NCBI GenBank assembly: GCA_964489835.1
Contig: CAZBBC010000039.1
Span: forward strand, 1 to 33,433
Direction of reading: 5' to 3'
Source of the DNA: CAZBBC01 sp964489835
GTDB lineage: Bacteria > Calditrichota > Calditrichia > JAJRVZ01
DNA length: 33,433 bases
Under the pieces are notes generated by a model that was not told the origin of the DNA, made no database searches, and saw only the letters and a program-made list of their open reading frames with translations. The stretch's first letter is position 1. Every line of letters begins with the position of its first letter. The translations under genes were made by a program, and so were the position numbers. Of this stretch, positions 1 to 10,458 are shown piece by piece.

Positions 1-414
1 GGAAACGTGATGGTTCCGGAGGCGTGGGCATTATGAAAAAAACAAAAACTTAAAATAAAATAGATAATAAAGGGAAATAAAAAACGCATAAATCTCACGC
101 AAGAATAAAATTATAAGTCAAGAAGACATTGTCAATTGCAGCGATCCTAGATCACAACTAACAGAATAATTGTATTATTTTTTTGATGATAATGATTTAT
201 TATTTTTAGTGCAAGATAAATATGACACCAATTGATTCTCATTTTGAATTTTGATAATTAGAATTTATTTCGCCTGCCTACCCGGCACGCCAGTAGGCGC
301 ATTTTCAACCTCTGACGGGATCCGGCTCTTTAACCCTTAAGAATTCACCAGTGTGTCTATCGCACGGCTTGCGGCGGGATTCCGGGGGATGTCATTCTAT
401 GGGAACTTGCGCAA
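1..414. other. Left edge and AT-rich spacer, no convincing gene
   Basis: The first 53 bases may hold the last 16 codons of a plus-strand gene cut by the window edge (reading KRDGSGGVGIMKKTKT, stop TAA at 51-53), but this is too short to support. The rest is AT-rich. Near 271-300 there is a GC-rich patch containing CACGCCAGTAGGCG (286-299). Its reverse complement recurs exactly at 13134-13147, so this is probably a fragment of a dispersed non-coding repeat. Confidence 0.4.
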
Positions 415-1029
415 TCATGGAATATCCGGGTCTCCGGGCGGAGAACCGATCGTATGTTCGGTGGTACCGGGGGAATCATTTCCGCTGAGTAATACAACAG
501 CGGCAATACCGCCAACAAGCGCTGCACCGCCCACATACCACCAGACACTAGTTCCCTCATCGTATGTCCCGGACAGCTTTTGGGCCATTACCTTGATGAT
601 GTCCAGAAAAGTTTCCGGATCACCTTTAAAGCGTTCACCCAGAACCATTTCCATTTTGCCGGTAGATACATTAACCATGCGAATCGTTATGGCAAATGTT
701 TCGCCAACTTTCCCAAAATCACCGATCACCATCTTCTCTGCCGATAATAACTGGCCGATTTCCACGGCACATTCTGCAGAATTGCAGGCGCCGGTTAATG
801 TAAATGCCTGCTCCTTCAGGATTGATTCCATATCATTGCGCTCCAGAACATCAAAGCGGCCGGTCTTATACATCTCACTTCTGAATATATTGGTCAGGGT
901 AACCGATTCCCTGGGACTGATGCCGGAGACAACATTGAAATCAAGAATGGCCAGTGTCTCTTTTTTCTGTTGCGCTAACAATGAGCAAGCTAGCATTACG
1001 ATCATTAATATGCCGATGACTTTTTTCAT
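415..1029 (-). CDS. CsgG/FlgO-like secreted protein
   Basis: This is a 204-residue protein of unknown exact role. It opens with a signal peptide (residues 1-20, MKKVIGILMIVMLACSLLAQ). Cys15 could be lipidated, but the residues before it are a poor lipobox. Residues 25-140 follow the CsgG/FlgO/TolB-N pattern: a LAILDF strand, a long helix with TNIFRSEMYKTGRFDVLERN, then a Cys-containing loop and GEIGQLL-like segment, and VIGDFGKVGETFAITIRMVNVSTG. A glycine-rich hydrophobic stretch near residues 163-182 could anchor the C-terminus. Family members sit at the outer membrane or periplasm and assemble export pores or bind partners. The gene starts 17 bp after the stop of the large propeller gene on the same strand, so the two are probably co-transcribed and this protein may help export or anchor it. 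That role is inferred. Confidence 0.75.
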   Translation of the reverse strand: MKKVIGILMIVMLACSLLAQQKKETLAILDFNVVSGISPRESVTLTNIFRSEMYKTGRFDVLERNDMESILKEQAFTLTGACNSAECAVEIGQLLSAEKMVIGDFGKVGETFAITIRMVNVSTGKMEMVLGERFKGDPETFLDIIKVMAQKLSGTYDEGTSVWWYVGGAALVGGIAAVVLLSGNDSPGTTEHTIGSPPGDPDIP

Positions 1030-1046
1030 CGTGAGATCTCCATCAT

Positions 1047-4000
1047 CTATTTTATTAATATCATTTTTTTGCTTGCTTTAAACTGATCGGCGCGGATCAT
1101 ATAGATGTACAGACCTGACGATACCGGATGACCATTCTGATCCGTCCCATCCCAATGGATTTCATGTGTACCTGTATCATAGACATGATCCTGCAATAGC
1201 GTTGCCATCTTTTCACCCAGGACATTGTATATCAGCAGCGAAACCTCGCTCATACGCAGCAGTTTGAAACGGATGGTTGNNNNNNNNNNAACCGGATTAA
1301 AGGGATTGGGATAATTCTGTACCAGGTCATATTTATCCGGTAATTTACTCCGCTCTTCCTCAACGGCCTCTCTGACATATTCATCAGAACCGGCAAAGAT
1401 CTTAAATGAAACCGGATGCTGCTCATATTTGTTAGTGAAAGTATAGTGACCACTGTTTATATCAACGATTTTATTGTTTGAGATATCAAGTATGGCCAGG
1501 TGGTCTTTTCCCGGCAGGCTTGTGGTTGTCCATTTTAAAATATTTAACTCGTCATTGATATTCGTTTTGACTGCCATCATCCATTGATAGCCTTCTTCTG
1601 AACAAGCCTTATAATCGATGGTAAAAGGCTTTACACTGCCATCTTCATACGCATGGTCAAAAGAGAGACTGACATAATTACCGATAACCGGTAGTTCCGG
1701 CAAATCATAATAGTCTGCAAAATCTGATGCGTCCACTGCCGCACCGATATAATTGTATATATCGCTGTATTTATTGGCTTGAACCGAGAACTGCACGCGC
1801 AGATCTGTTTTGTCACGGGCCGGTTGATCATGATCCGGTGGTTCTTTCTTTAGCTTATCTTGACCGGAAGAACCGGTTGGATTAACCGTCAGCACCTGGC
1901 TCGAATTCGAGGAATTATATACCCAATAACCGTCCCAGGGTAACAACTCTGTAAAGGGTGTCTCATCCCCCGCTGCCTGTCCTGTCCCAATATATTTGGA
2001 CCCATCCCACTTTATAGGACCTTTTATATACTGATTATTACTGGCATTGGTATCTTTCTCCCAGTCAATGGCAAACGTAAATGGATTACCGATCTGATTC
2101 CACCCCGGAAGCAGCGTAATCCTGGCCTGTTCCAATGAGGCGCTGGTTCCGGAACCCGGTTTTATTTCTTTTGCACCCTCGCCTAAAATTTGTTTGAGCC
2201 AAAATGCGACGCCGATATCAAATGTGGCTGAAGTGCTCACATCATTATCTGAACCTTTAAAAAGTTTCCAGGATTTATCGCCCGAAGGACCAAAATCACT
2301 AAGTACTGTCTGGACACTTTTATTATCCAGACTCAGCGGAATAGAAATCATTCTCCACACATTTTCCGGAAAGCCGGACTGATATGAATTTCCCTGAAGT
2401 GTCGCTGTAGAGGATTGTGCTTCCGGGAAGGAAATTCTGGTGATAGCAGCCAGAGTATCACGATTTTCCTGAGTATCAGTAGCGATGACCCGGTAAATCA
2501 GACCGGTGGGTGTAATTTTGGTACCGGGTATCGTGGCACTATATTGGCCAGCGCTTAAATTCATATTTTTACTGCTGAATGAAGTTTCCGTACCGCTTCG
2601 ATATTCCAGTATAACTGAGGAAACCGCATAGTTATCCGTTACAACTGCATTCATAGTCAGGTCATTACCAAATACAGCAATGGATGGAAGCGATGTTACC
2701 GATGAAACGACCGGCGGTTCCGGATCATTGGTGGTGGCTTTTGCCTGATTTGATGGTAAAGAATACCCACCCAGATTTTTGGCATCGATGAAATAGGTGT
2801 ATTCGACGCCTAAATCGACACTTGTATCCGAATAGGTAGTGATAGAATTTGCTACAGAATCTATTAAAGCAAAACTTGTTCCTGCTGATCGTGATATTCG
2901 ATACAGCGACGGACTACCGGCTACGCTGGCCGTCCAGCTTAAATCGATTTGTGTTATTGAAATGGCCGTCGCCTTTAAACCGGTTGGTGCACTGGGTGGA
3001 TCAACAACTGTCGAGGCGCTGTCCTGGTTCGATGGAGCAGAATATCCACCCAGGTTTTTGGCATCGACATAATAGGTGTAGTCATGACCGATGGTTACAG
3101 TTTGATCAGAATAGGCGGTGATGGAACCGGCAACCGAATCGATTTTGGAAAAGCCGCCTCCTTCTGAACGAAATATCCGATACAACGACGGGCTACCGGT
3201 CACACTGGCCGTCCAGCTTAAATCGATTTGTGTTATTGAAATGGCCGTCGCCTTTAAACCGGTTGGTGCACTGGGTGGATCAACAACTGTCGAGGCGCTG
3301 TCCTGGTTCGATGGAGCAGAATATCCACCCAGGTTTTTGGCATCGACATAATAGGTGTAGTCATGACCGATGGTTACAGTTTGATCAGAATAGGCGGTGA
3401 TGGAACCGGCAACCGAATCGATTTTGGAAAAGCCGCCTCCTTCTGAACGAAATATACGATATAACGACGGATCACCCGTCGCACTGGCTGTCCAGTTTAA
3501 GTCGATTTGCGTAACAGAAATGGTAGTGGCTTTTAAATTTATTGGTGGGCTTGGTGGTTCGATGAAGGTGGTTGCACTATCCTGATTGGATGGCAGTGAA
3601 GCGCCAAATATATTAACCGCTTCGACATAATAGGTGTATGTTGTTGCCGGCTGCAAATCGCTATCGGCATAGGTTGTCAAGGTGGCATCTACCGAATCGA
3701 TGGCAGTAAAGCTACCGTCTGATTTGCGAAAGATTCTGACCATCGACACAGTGGGCGATGTACTGGCGGTCCAACTCAGGTTGATCTGACTGGTGGATAC
3801 GGCATTTGCGGTCAAATTTGTAGGAGCATTCGGCGGTGCCAGGTCGGAAAGAGATCTGTAAAACACACCGATGTACCCTGTACCGATAAATAATCTTGAT
3901 GCATCAGAGGCAAATGCTATGACTGGCGGGCGTGAGGGAAGACCGTCGTTAATCGTATTCCATGTATCCCCGTTATCCTGCGATATTCGTACACCACTAT

Positions 4001-5617
4001 ACGACGGACATGCGAACAGATTTGAACCGATAACTGCAACCGAAGAAACCGTTCCTCCGCCTAAGGCGGTGATCTTACTCCAACTACTACCGTTATTATC
4101 GGATACAAAAGCACTTAACATCGTAGCCGCAAATAGACGAGGAGCATTTACAGCGAGAGCGCGAATATCCAGTTCCTCAAGCCCATTATTAATCGGTGAC
4201 CAGTTTTGGCCATCGTCAATAGATAAAAAAACGCCACCAGATGAGGTACCTGCAAATATATTGCCACCGCTTACAGCAAGCGAAGAAACGGTAAGACTTG
4301 TCAGGTCGTTATTAATGGCTGTCCAGCTCAAACCATTGTCTTCGGAGATAAAAACGCCCCCACCCTGTGTACCGGCAAAGATTTTTGAATCCCGGAAGGC
4401 AAGTGCCCGGATAGTACTATTTGTTATACCTGTATTTCTCTTGCTCCAAGTACTACCATTATCTGTAGATAAAAATACACCATTTGATGTTCCTGCAAAA
4501 AGATTGGATCCATCTGCAGCAAGAGCCTGAACATACAGACTTGTTAAACCGGAGGTACTTCCTGACCAACTCAGACCTTTGTCACTGGAGAAAAAAACAC
4601 CATTTCCGTATGTGCCGGCAAAAGTATTTAATCCGCTGACGGCAATTGAGGTTACATATGTTGCTGTTAAACCGTTATTCCGTTCTTGCCAATTTTCACC
4701 GTTATTGTTTGAAACAAAAATTCCAGCGCGTGTACCGGCAAAGGTATTAGGTCCGCTGACAAGAAGCGAATTTATACTAATCTCTGTCAATCCTGTAATT
4801 CGCGGTTCCCAGTTGGCACCATTNNNNNNNNNNTCGTGATATAAACACCGCCATAGGTTCCGGCAAATATAATTGATCCGCTGACCGTAAGAGTGTATAC
4901 AGACGTAGCCGGCAACCCGTTATTAACCGGTGTCCAGCTGGTGCCGTCATCCTCTGACAAAAACACGCCGGCATCTGTACCGGCAAAAATATTTGACCCA
5001 CTGAAAGCGAAACTATAACCCTTTTTAGTTGTCAGCCCGTTTCTTAATGGGGTCCAGCTGGCGCCACTGTCCGCTGATACAAAAATACCATCATCAGTAC
5101 CTACATATACATTAGAATTGTGCACAGCAATCGTATTGAACCATTTACCTGCCAGGCTATCACTCATATCGGACCAGGTTACACCATCATCATTTGAAAA
5201 ATAGACAGCATAACGGGTAGCAACAAAAATATTTAAACCGTCAATGGCAATTTCATTTGTTTGCTTATAGGCTAGGGGTCCACTATCAACCCGGGTCCAG
5301 GTCTGACCATTATTTGTAGAACGGTAAACACCATTTAGAAAGGTTCCTGCGAATATCTTTGATCCACTGACAGCTATTGCATCAACATTAGTCAGTTCAT
5401 CACTGAGTAATGTCCAGGAAACTCCTGAATCGGTGCTTTTGAATACTCCTCCATAAGAAGCAGCAAAAATATGCCCAAGCGAATTTAATTCAAGATCCTT
5501 GATCTCACCTCCATAAAGGCCATCGGTGGATTTTACCCATTGCGCATGGGCATCGGGTGGAAAGATCATGATAACGGTTATAAATATAAAGGGGATAAAA
5601 TTTTTTAACCCGTCCAT
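1047..5617 (-). CDS. Giant secreted Asp-box propeller / FN3 protein with type IX sorting tail (split by an assembly gap)
   Basis: One gene of about 1,520 codons runs through both N gaps. It starts at 5617 with a signal peptide (MDGLKNFIPFIFITVIMIF...AHAQ). About 13 Asp-box repeats at roughly 43-residue spacing follow (for example STDNGSTWSKRN, SEDNGLSWTAINN), each preceded by a strand like IFAGTxxGGVF; these build one or more beta-propellers. Next come four FN3 domains of about 93 residues, then a region with WRMISIPLSL and LLPGWNQIGNPF strands, and last a tail (NYPNPFNP, SGLYIYMIRA, KKMILIK) of the type IX secretion sorting kind. Reading breaks at 4824-4833: the frame before the gap ends GGVYIT and the frame after it resumes NGANWEPRITGLTEIS, which is one Asp-box. 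The break is therefore a wrong gap length, not a mutation. Likely role: cell-surface or secreted glycan- or protein-binding. Substrate unknown. Confidence 0.88.
1280..1289. other. Assembly gap (10 N) in the sorting tail
   Basis: Ten N interrupt the sorting-tail motif: NYPNPFNPV before the gap and TIRFKL after. The family pattern NPFNPxTTIRF leaves room for about one missing base rather than ten, so the gap length is probably a placeholder overstated by 9 bp. The reading frame happens to stay open. Confidence 0.9.
2926..3455 (-). repeat. 251-bp exact tandem repeat encoding FN3 domains
   Basis: Bases 2926-3176 are identical to 3205-3455 by eye (251 bp), at an offset of 279 bp, which is exactly one 93-residue FN3 domain. 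The first mismatches at either end are single bases (2925 versus 3204; 3177 versus 3456). The other FN3 copies in this gene have diverged far more, so this pair is a recent duplication or has been kept the same by gene conversion. Confidence 0.93.
4824..4833. other. Assembly gap (10 N) that breaks the reading frame
   Basis: Ten N lie inside an Asp-box repeat. Matching the flanks to sister repeats (V-F-L-S-T-D-N-G) predicts about five missing bases, or a number differing from five by multiples of three. Ten does not fit, so the frame appears to shift here. Treat the two open frames on either side as one gene. Confidence 0.9.
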
Positions 5618-5767
5618 GCTATACCACCTTCTTTTAAGGTTAATATTCTATCTTTTTTAATCTATATTTACGGTAGGAAGATGAGAGTCTCAGTAATATC
5701 CAAAGTGTACATAATTTCTGCTTGTTTTTCAATTCCTATTTAAAATTTATAAGGTATCTCCTCGGTT

Positions 5768-7948
5768 TCACTGCGACATTGAAGGCGGCGCCTTTTCCGT
5801 CACGCTGCCCCAACGCTTGTTAGGTTCCGGACCCAGGGTCAGTACCAGGGTTCCTCCTTGCTCTAATTCGGCATGTTCGAACCATGGTTTGTTGCAGGGC
5901 GTGCCGTTGAGAACCGCGGACTGGATATATTTGTTCCGGGGAGAGGCCTGTTGCGCTTCTATGATAAACGTCTTGCCATTGTTCAGTGTAAGGGTTGATT
6001 TTTTAAACACCGGACTGGAGATGAGCCACACCGGATAATTGGGACATAAGATGGATGCCGGTTGTATACCCATGGCCGCATAGACATACCAGAGCGACAT
6101 CAGGCCGCTGTCCTCGTCGCCACAAATTCCCAGAGGTCCGACACCATAACATATATCCATAATTTCCCGGACGCGTTTTTGCGTTTTCCAGGGCGCTCCG
6201 GCGTAATTGTACAGGTATGGGATATGCCGGGAAAATTCATTGCCGTGGGCATATTGACCGATCAAGCCGGTCTCGTCCGGAAACTGACCAAGAAAACGGC
6301 CTTTGGCATCCGGCTTGCCGTATTGCTCGACAAATACCGCGTCCAGTTTTTCAACAAACTTGCCTCTTCCGCCCATCAACCGAATCAGACCCTCAATATC
6401 ATGCGGAACATACCAGGTGTAAGTCCAACTGTTCATCTCCGAAAAATAATCTCTACCGCCGAATCCGCCGGACCAGATGGGATCAAAAGGTTCTACCCAT
6501 TTAGCATTGGCTGTTTTCGGCGCCATGAATCCCGTCTTTGGATTGAACACATGCTGATAATCCAGCGCATGCCCGATAAAAAAGGCCTCATCCGCATCCT
6601 TGCCCAGAGCTTTGGCCAGTTGCGCCAGGCACCAGCTTTCATAGGCCGCCTGAAGCGTAATGGTTACACATTGTCGTTTTTCAAAACCGTCGACTTCCGG
6701 CACCCATTCTTTGGTATCAGGAGGCAAGGCCGGGATAAAGCCGTTTTGCAGATAAAATCGATCCAGTTCGGTGAGGGGACCTTTGCGCCACGGAATTTTG
6801 GTTGTTTCCATAAATTCGGTTTTCATATTGGCATAGGCTTTTTCCACATCGAACCCGCGGATACCGCGCAGGTACATATCGGTGATAAGACTGATATTGC
6901 GATGCTGGAACATGACGCCCTGGCGATGCACAGATGGCACCAGCTCTTCTCTGGTTTTATCCGCATAAGCGCGGGCTTGTTTGAGCAGGTCTTTGCTGCT
7001 CAGTCGCATGCGCTGCAACAAGCGCTCTCCTCCTCCTACGCGGTACAAGGCCGTATAAAATTTGATCCGTTGTTCGTCTGATCCGCCTTGTACCTGTATG
7101 GTATTGAGGGACTGGTGCCAGGCTGACTTCGCTTTCGCTACTATAGCGTCAAAATTCCAATCCGGGATTTCCTGCTCCAGATCGGCGATGGCCTGATCCA
7201 TGTCTGTATTGGCGATGCCGGTTTTAACCAGAATCTGTTCCCGGTCTCTGGTACTATAAGAGGCAAAGGCGCCGATGGTGTCTCCGCTTTGTTGTCCGGA
7301 GCCGGGGACGATCTGGTCGCGATTCCAGGTTCCAAAGGACTGGAACGGTTTGCTAAATTCGGTGTGGAAATAGGCCCGGCCGTTCCTGGCAGGCTCGTAC
7401 CCTTCGACGATATAATCATCTTTGGTTTCCAGGTGCGCGTCATCTGACAGGCTCAACAGGATGTGCGATTTTTCTGATTTGGGGTATGTGAGCCGGTATA
7501 TCGAACAATGGTCCGTGACCGTGCCCTCTACTTTGATATCATGTTTCTCCAGGGTGATTTTATAATAGTACGGCGTAGAGATCTCAAAATCGTGATCAAA
7601 ATCTGAGGCATTTCCAACCGGCTGAACCGTCAATTCACCGCAGGAAGCCATGAGCAGCGCGGTGACAACGTATCTTCGGTGCGAGGATTTGTGCAACGGA
7701 AAGCCGTAAATCTTGTCAGCCAGGTATTTGTCGGTAATGCCCGGCGTGGTGTACGGCGCTATTTTTACCATGCTGCCGGGCAAGGTTACATCCGGAGAAG
7801 TGGCTACCAGCAAATGACCGATGCCGCCTATGTTCGGATTCACATATTCCTCCGGCGGTTTTTCTTCAGGCGAGCATGCCATCAACACGAAAATCAAGCC
7901 TGCCAGGGACAGGGTAACTAATGTTTTTAATCCGGGTATAGTGTTCAT
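5768..7948 (-). CDS. GH92 alpha-mannosidase-like lipoprotein
   Basis: A 726-residue member of glycoside hydrolase family 92, whose characterised members are calcium-dependent exo-alpha-mannosidases acting on N-glycan and yeast mannan side chains. The start is taken at ATG 7946-7948, with GGAG eight bases upstream, rather than the in-frame TTG two codons earlier. The N-terminus is a lipoprotein signal ending LMAC, so the enzyme is probably anchored to a membrane facing the periplasm or outside. Family landmarks are clear: YVNPNIGG near the mature start, IYGFPLHKSSHRR, YFSEMNSWTYTWYVPHD with the expected acid Glu504, HIPYLYNYAG, and GDEDSGLMSLWYVYAAMG holding the acidic pair Asp611/Asp613. Length is normal for the family. 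It lies 150 bp upstream, in coordinates, of the propeller gene's start on the same strand. Linkage specificity cannot be read from sequence. Confidence 0.93.
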   Translation of the reverse strand: MNTIPGLKTLVTLSLAGLIFVLMACSPEEKPPEEYVNPNIGGIGHLLVATSPDVTLPGSMVKIAPYTTPGITDKYLADKIYGFPLHKSSHRRYVVTALLMASCGELTVQPVGNASDFDHDFEISTPYYYKITLEKHDIKVEGTVTDHCSIYRLTYPKSEKSHILLSLSDDAHLETKDDYIVEGYEPARNGRAYFHTEFSKPFQSFGTWNRDQIVPGSGQQSGDTIGAFASYSTRDREQILVKTGIANTDMDQAIADLEQEIPDWNFDAIVAKAKSAWHQSLNTIQVQGGSDEQRIKFYTALYRVGGGERLLQRMRLSSKDLLKQARAYADKTREELVPSVHRQGVMFQHRNISLITDMYLRGIRGFDVEKAYANMKTEFMETTKIPWRKGPLTELDRFYLQNGFIPALPPDTKEWVPEVDGFEKRQCVTITLQAAYESWCLAQLAKALGKDADEAFFIGHALDYQHVFNPKTGFMAPKTANAKWVEPFDPIWSGGFGGRDYFSEMNSWTYTWYVPHDIEGLIRLMGGRGKFVEKLDAVFVEQYGKPDAKGRFLGQFPDETGLIGQYAHGNEFSRHIPYLYNYAGAPWKTQKRVREIMDICYGVGPLGICGDEDSGLMSLWYVYAAMGIQPASILCPNYPVWLISSPVFKKSTLTLNNGKTFIIEAQQASPRNKYIQSAVLNGTPCNKPWFEHAELEQGGTLVLTLGPEPNKRWGSVTEKAPPSMSQ

Positions 7949-8106
7949 TTTCAATACTCCATTCGATAAAGAGCGAATTGCCTGATATCCGACAAGACGA
8001 TGTATGGACTGATGGGTTTGCCCGCTTACGACCTGAATAATACAAATTTATAATAAACTCGACAAGTGAATTTCGTCCCCACCTGAAATTTCCCTGGTGC
8101 AATTTA

Positions 8107-8149
8107 ATACCATGATATTTCGGTTGAACTATCCGATATTTCATGGTAT
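8107..8149. promoter_or_regulatory. 43-bp palindrome before ATPase gene 1
   Basis: The arms ATACCATGATATTTCGG (8107-8123) and CCGATATTTCATGGTAT (8133-8149) pair at 15 of 17 positions around a 9-base centre. GATATTTCA sits at positions 29-37 of the 43, exactly as in the 43-bp palindrome before the paralogous gene at 13339-13381. It could be an operator or a structured leader. It covers the ATG at 8143, which argues that translation starts at 8158. Confidence 0.65.
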
Positions 8150-8157
8150 ATTCTTCC

Positions 8158-9315
8158 ATGGAAATTATCAGACATATAGAACTACAAATATTAAAAATTC
8201 GCCTGGAGACCAATCCAATCGTCGCGATTCTAGGCCCCCGGCAATGCGGTAAAACGACCCTGGCAAAACAATTTGCTGGGTTAGATATCTATACTACTAT
8301 TCATTTTTTCGATTGTGAAAATCCCAGGGATCTTTCCCGTCTGGAGAATCCTTTGTTGTCATTAGAGCCGCTGGAGGGATTAATTATCATCGATGAAATA
8401 CAGCGGAATCCTAAACTTTTTCCTATACTCAGGGTTTTAGTCGATAAATTTCCCAATAAAAAATTCTTGATACTTGGGAGTGCATCCCGGAATCTGGTTA
8501 CACAAAGTTCCGAATCATTAGCGGGTAGAATCAGTTTCCTGGAGTTGAGTGGATTTGCTTTACACGATATTTCGTCGGAAAAATACAATGAATTATGGAT
8601 TCGTGGCAATTTTCCCCGCGCGTTTTTGGCAAAAAATGATAACATTGCCGCGAGATGGCGGGAGGATTTTATCCAAACTTTTTTGGAAAGAGACATACCC
8701 AATTTAGGAATTCAAATTCCAGCGATGACATTACGTCGGTTCTGGGGAATGCTTGCTCATTATCATGGCCAGATTTTTAATGCCGTTGAAATCGGCAGAA
8801 GTCTAAATTTCTCCGATAAAACTGTAAAAAGATACCTGGATATTTTAAGCGGGACATATTTAATCCGGCAGCTTCAACCGTGGTACTATAATACAAAAAA
8901 ACGATTGATCAAAAGACCAAAAATATATTTTAGAGATAGTGGACTTTTTCATTCTTTCCTGGCTGTCGAAAATAAAGAGCAGTTGTCTCTTCACCCCAGA
9001 ATCGGTGCTTCCTGGGAAGGATTTGCCCTGGAGCAGATAGCAATTTATCTAAATTTGCATGAGCGTGATATTTTCTTCTGGGGGGTTCATACCGGCGCTG
9101 AATTGGATTTACTTTTCCGGAGAAAGGGGAAATTTTGGGGTATTGAATTTAAATATAGTGAAACACCGAAAATTACCCCTTCGATGAAATCCGCATTAAT
9201 TGAACTCAATTTAAGTCATCTATGGATTATACACCCGGGAACAGAATCTTTTCCACTCGATCACAATATAACAGCAGTCGGTTTATATAATATTCTGGAT
9301 TCGGGTCTGTTTTAG
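8158..9315 (+). CDS. AAA ATPase with DUF4143 (PD-(D/E)XK-like) C-terminus, copy 1
   Basis: A 385-residue protein of the COG1373-type AAA_14/DUF4143 family, whose biological role is still unclear. Walker A is GPRQCGKTT (residues 26-34), Walker B is LIIIDE (75-80), and the family motif GSASRNLVTQSSESLAGR follows. The middle carries a winged-helix-like segment (HGQIFNAVEIGRSLNFSDKTVKRYLDIL). The C-terminus has GASWEGFALEQ and then ELD...GIEFKYS, with Asp317, Glu330 and Lys332 spaced as in PD-(D/E)XK nuclease folds. The start is placed at 8158 rather than the ATG at 8143, because 8143 lies inside a palindrome and the paralogue at 13415 has a matching N-terminal length. About half of the residues match that paralogue. 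Only 33 bp separate it from the following membrane-protein gene. Confidence 0.9.
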   Translation: MEIIRHIELQILKIRLETNPIVAILGPRQCGKTTLAKQFAGLDIYTTIHFFDCENPRDLSRLENPLLSLEPLEGLIIIDEIQRNPKLFPILRVLVDKFPNKKFLILGSASRNLVTQSSESLAGRISFLELSGFALHDISSEKYNELWIRGNFPRAFLAKNDNIAARWREDFIQTFLERDIPNLGIQIPAMTLRRFWGMLAHYHGQIFNAVEIGRSLNFSDKTVKRYLDILSGTYLIRQLQPWYYNTKKRLIKRPKIYFRDSGLFHSFLAVENKEQLSLHPRIGASWEGFALEQIAIYLNLHERDIFFWGVHTGAELDLLFRRKGKFWGIEFKYSETPKITPSMKSALIELNLSHLWIIHPGTESFPLDHNITAVGLYNILDSGLF

Positions 9316-9348
9316 AAGGAATAAAGTAGAATCGGGGTCAAAAGTAGA

Positions 9349-10458
9349 TTGAACAATTTTAAAGATCGAATTCTTGAATCGCGTGCTTTTGTCCAAAAGC
9401 ACCAGCGTTTTATCCCTGTCCTCTCCTTTTTTGCCGGATTCACCTGGGATAGTGTAACAATTACCCGTATCGATCAGGTCTCAGACAATTTGATTATAAG
9501 TCTGTACCTTATTCTATTGGGTTTTCTAATCATTCTTACCTTGAACAGTGAGCATAACCGCTTAAAAAAACCGATGTTGATTAAATACAGTCACTGGTAT
9601 CCCACCGGTATTCAATTTTTCCTGGGCGGTTTGTTCAGTGCCTATGTTGTATTCTATTTTAAAAGTGCTTCCTTCACTAAAACCGCCATTTTCCTGGGAC
9701 TTTTAATATTACTCCTGGTCGCCAACGAATTTTTGAAAAATAAGCTGACCAATACCTATCTGCTAATCAGTCTCTACTTTCTTGCTGCTTTCTCGTTTTT
9801 TATTTTCTTCATTCCCGTGGTTACCGGTTATATGAATACGTTCACCTTTATCGCCGGCAGCCTTGCCGGACTGATGCCACCCTTTTTTATCCTTTCTTAT
9901 TTGTACCGAAAAAACCTGATTTCTTCAAAAAAACACTATCAGAAACATTTGGGGTTAATTGGCGGCCTTTTCACCCTCATGATGTTGTTTTATCTGATGA
10001 ATCTGATCCCTCCGGTTCCTCTGGCCATGAAATACACCGGCATTTATCATCATATCAGCAAAAACAATACAGAAAACATGTATATACTCACCTATGAAAA
10101 ACCTGCCTGGTACCAATTTTTTAAAAATGATGATTCAGAATTTCATTATCAGGAAAATGACTCAGTTTTTTGTTTTACATCCGTCTTTGCGCCGACGCAT
10201 CTGACAAAAAAGATTGCCCATGAATGGCAATATTATTCGGAGGCCAAAGGTGAATGGGTGGTTACGGATCGGACGGTATATCGCCTAACCGGTGGCCGGG
10301 ATGGCGGTTATCGGGGATATACCTTTAAAAAAAATATTGAGATGGGGCAATGGTGTGTAGATATTATTACCGATGACGACCAGATATTAGGCAGAATTAA
10401 ATTTAAAATTGTGCCGGCAAAAGAAGAAATCCTCGAATTTGAAAGCATAGAAAAATAA
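9349..10458 (+). CDS. Polytopic membrane protein with C-terminal DUF2914
   Basis: A 369-residue protein. The first ~225 residues hold about seven or eight hydrophobic segments, for example FIPVLSFFAGFTW, LIISLYLILLGFLIILTL, TAIFLGLLILLLVA, LAAFSFFIFFIPVV and LGLIGGLFTLMMLFYL. The last ~110 residues match the DUF2914 pattern, a presumably extracytoplasmic beta domain: HEWQYYSEAKGEWVV, GGRDGGYRGYTFKK, and GQWCVDIITDDDQILGRIKFKIV. No enzyme activity is established for this family. No ATG lies near the N-terminus, so the start is taken as TTG at 9349, with only a weak purine run upstream. The gene follows the ATPase by 33 bp and runs head-on into the kinase gene, leaving 64 bp between the two stops. 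Confidence 0.75.
   Translation: MNNFKDRILESRAFVQKHQRFIPVLSFFAGFTWDSVTITRIDQVSDNLIISLYLILLGFLIILTLNSEHNRLKKPMLIKYSHWYPTGIQFFLGGLFSAYVVFYFKSASFTKTAIFLGLLILLLVANEFLKNKLTNTYLLISLYFLAAFSFFIFFIPVVTGYMNTFTFIAGSLAGLMPPFFILSYLYRKNLISSKKHYQKHLGLIGGLFTLMMLFYLMNLIPPVPLAMKYTGIYHHISKNNTENMYILTYEKPAWYQFFKNDDSEFHYQENDSVFCFTSVFAPTHLTKKIAHEWQYYSEAKGEWVVTDRTVYRLTGGRDGGYRGYTFKKNIEMGQWCVDIITDDDQILGRIKFKIVPAKEEILEFESIEK

Noticed and set aside
353..1081. A 242-codon open frame on the plus strand opposite the CsgG-like gene
   Set aside because: It is the antisense of a gene with a clear signal peptide and domain pattern, and its own translation is low-complexity (runs of P, S and T) with no recognisable domain.
3118..3351. 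Repeated plus-strand open frames over the FN3 region
   Set aside because: Two near-identical frames arise only because the 279-bp FN3 repeat is read on the wrong strand.
2926..3455. Mobile element within the propeller gene
   Set aside because: The repeat period is exactly one 93-residue FN3 domain and the reading frame continues, so this is domain duplication.
6062..7081. A 339-codon plus-strand open frame opposite the GH92 gene
   Set aside because: The minus-strand GH92 reading has all family motifs over the same bases. The plus-strand frame shows no domain and is a by-product of codon use.
7866..8213. A 115-codon minus-strand gene between GH92 and the first ATPase
   Set aside because: It overlaps the start of both flanking genes and the 43-bp palindrome, and its translation shows no domain or signal.
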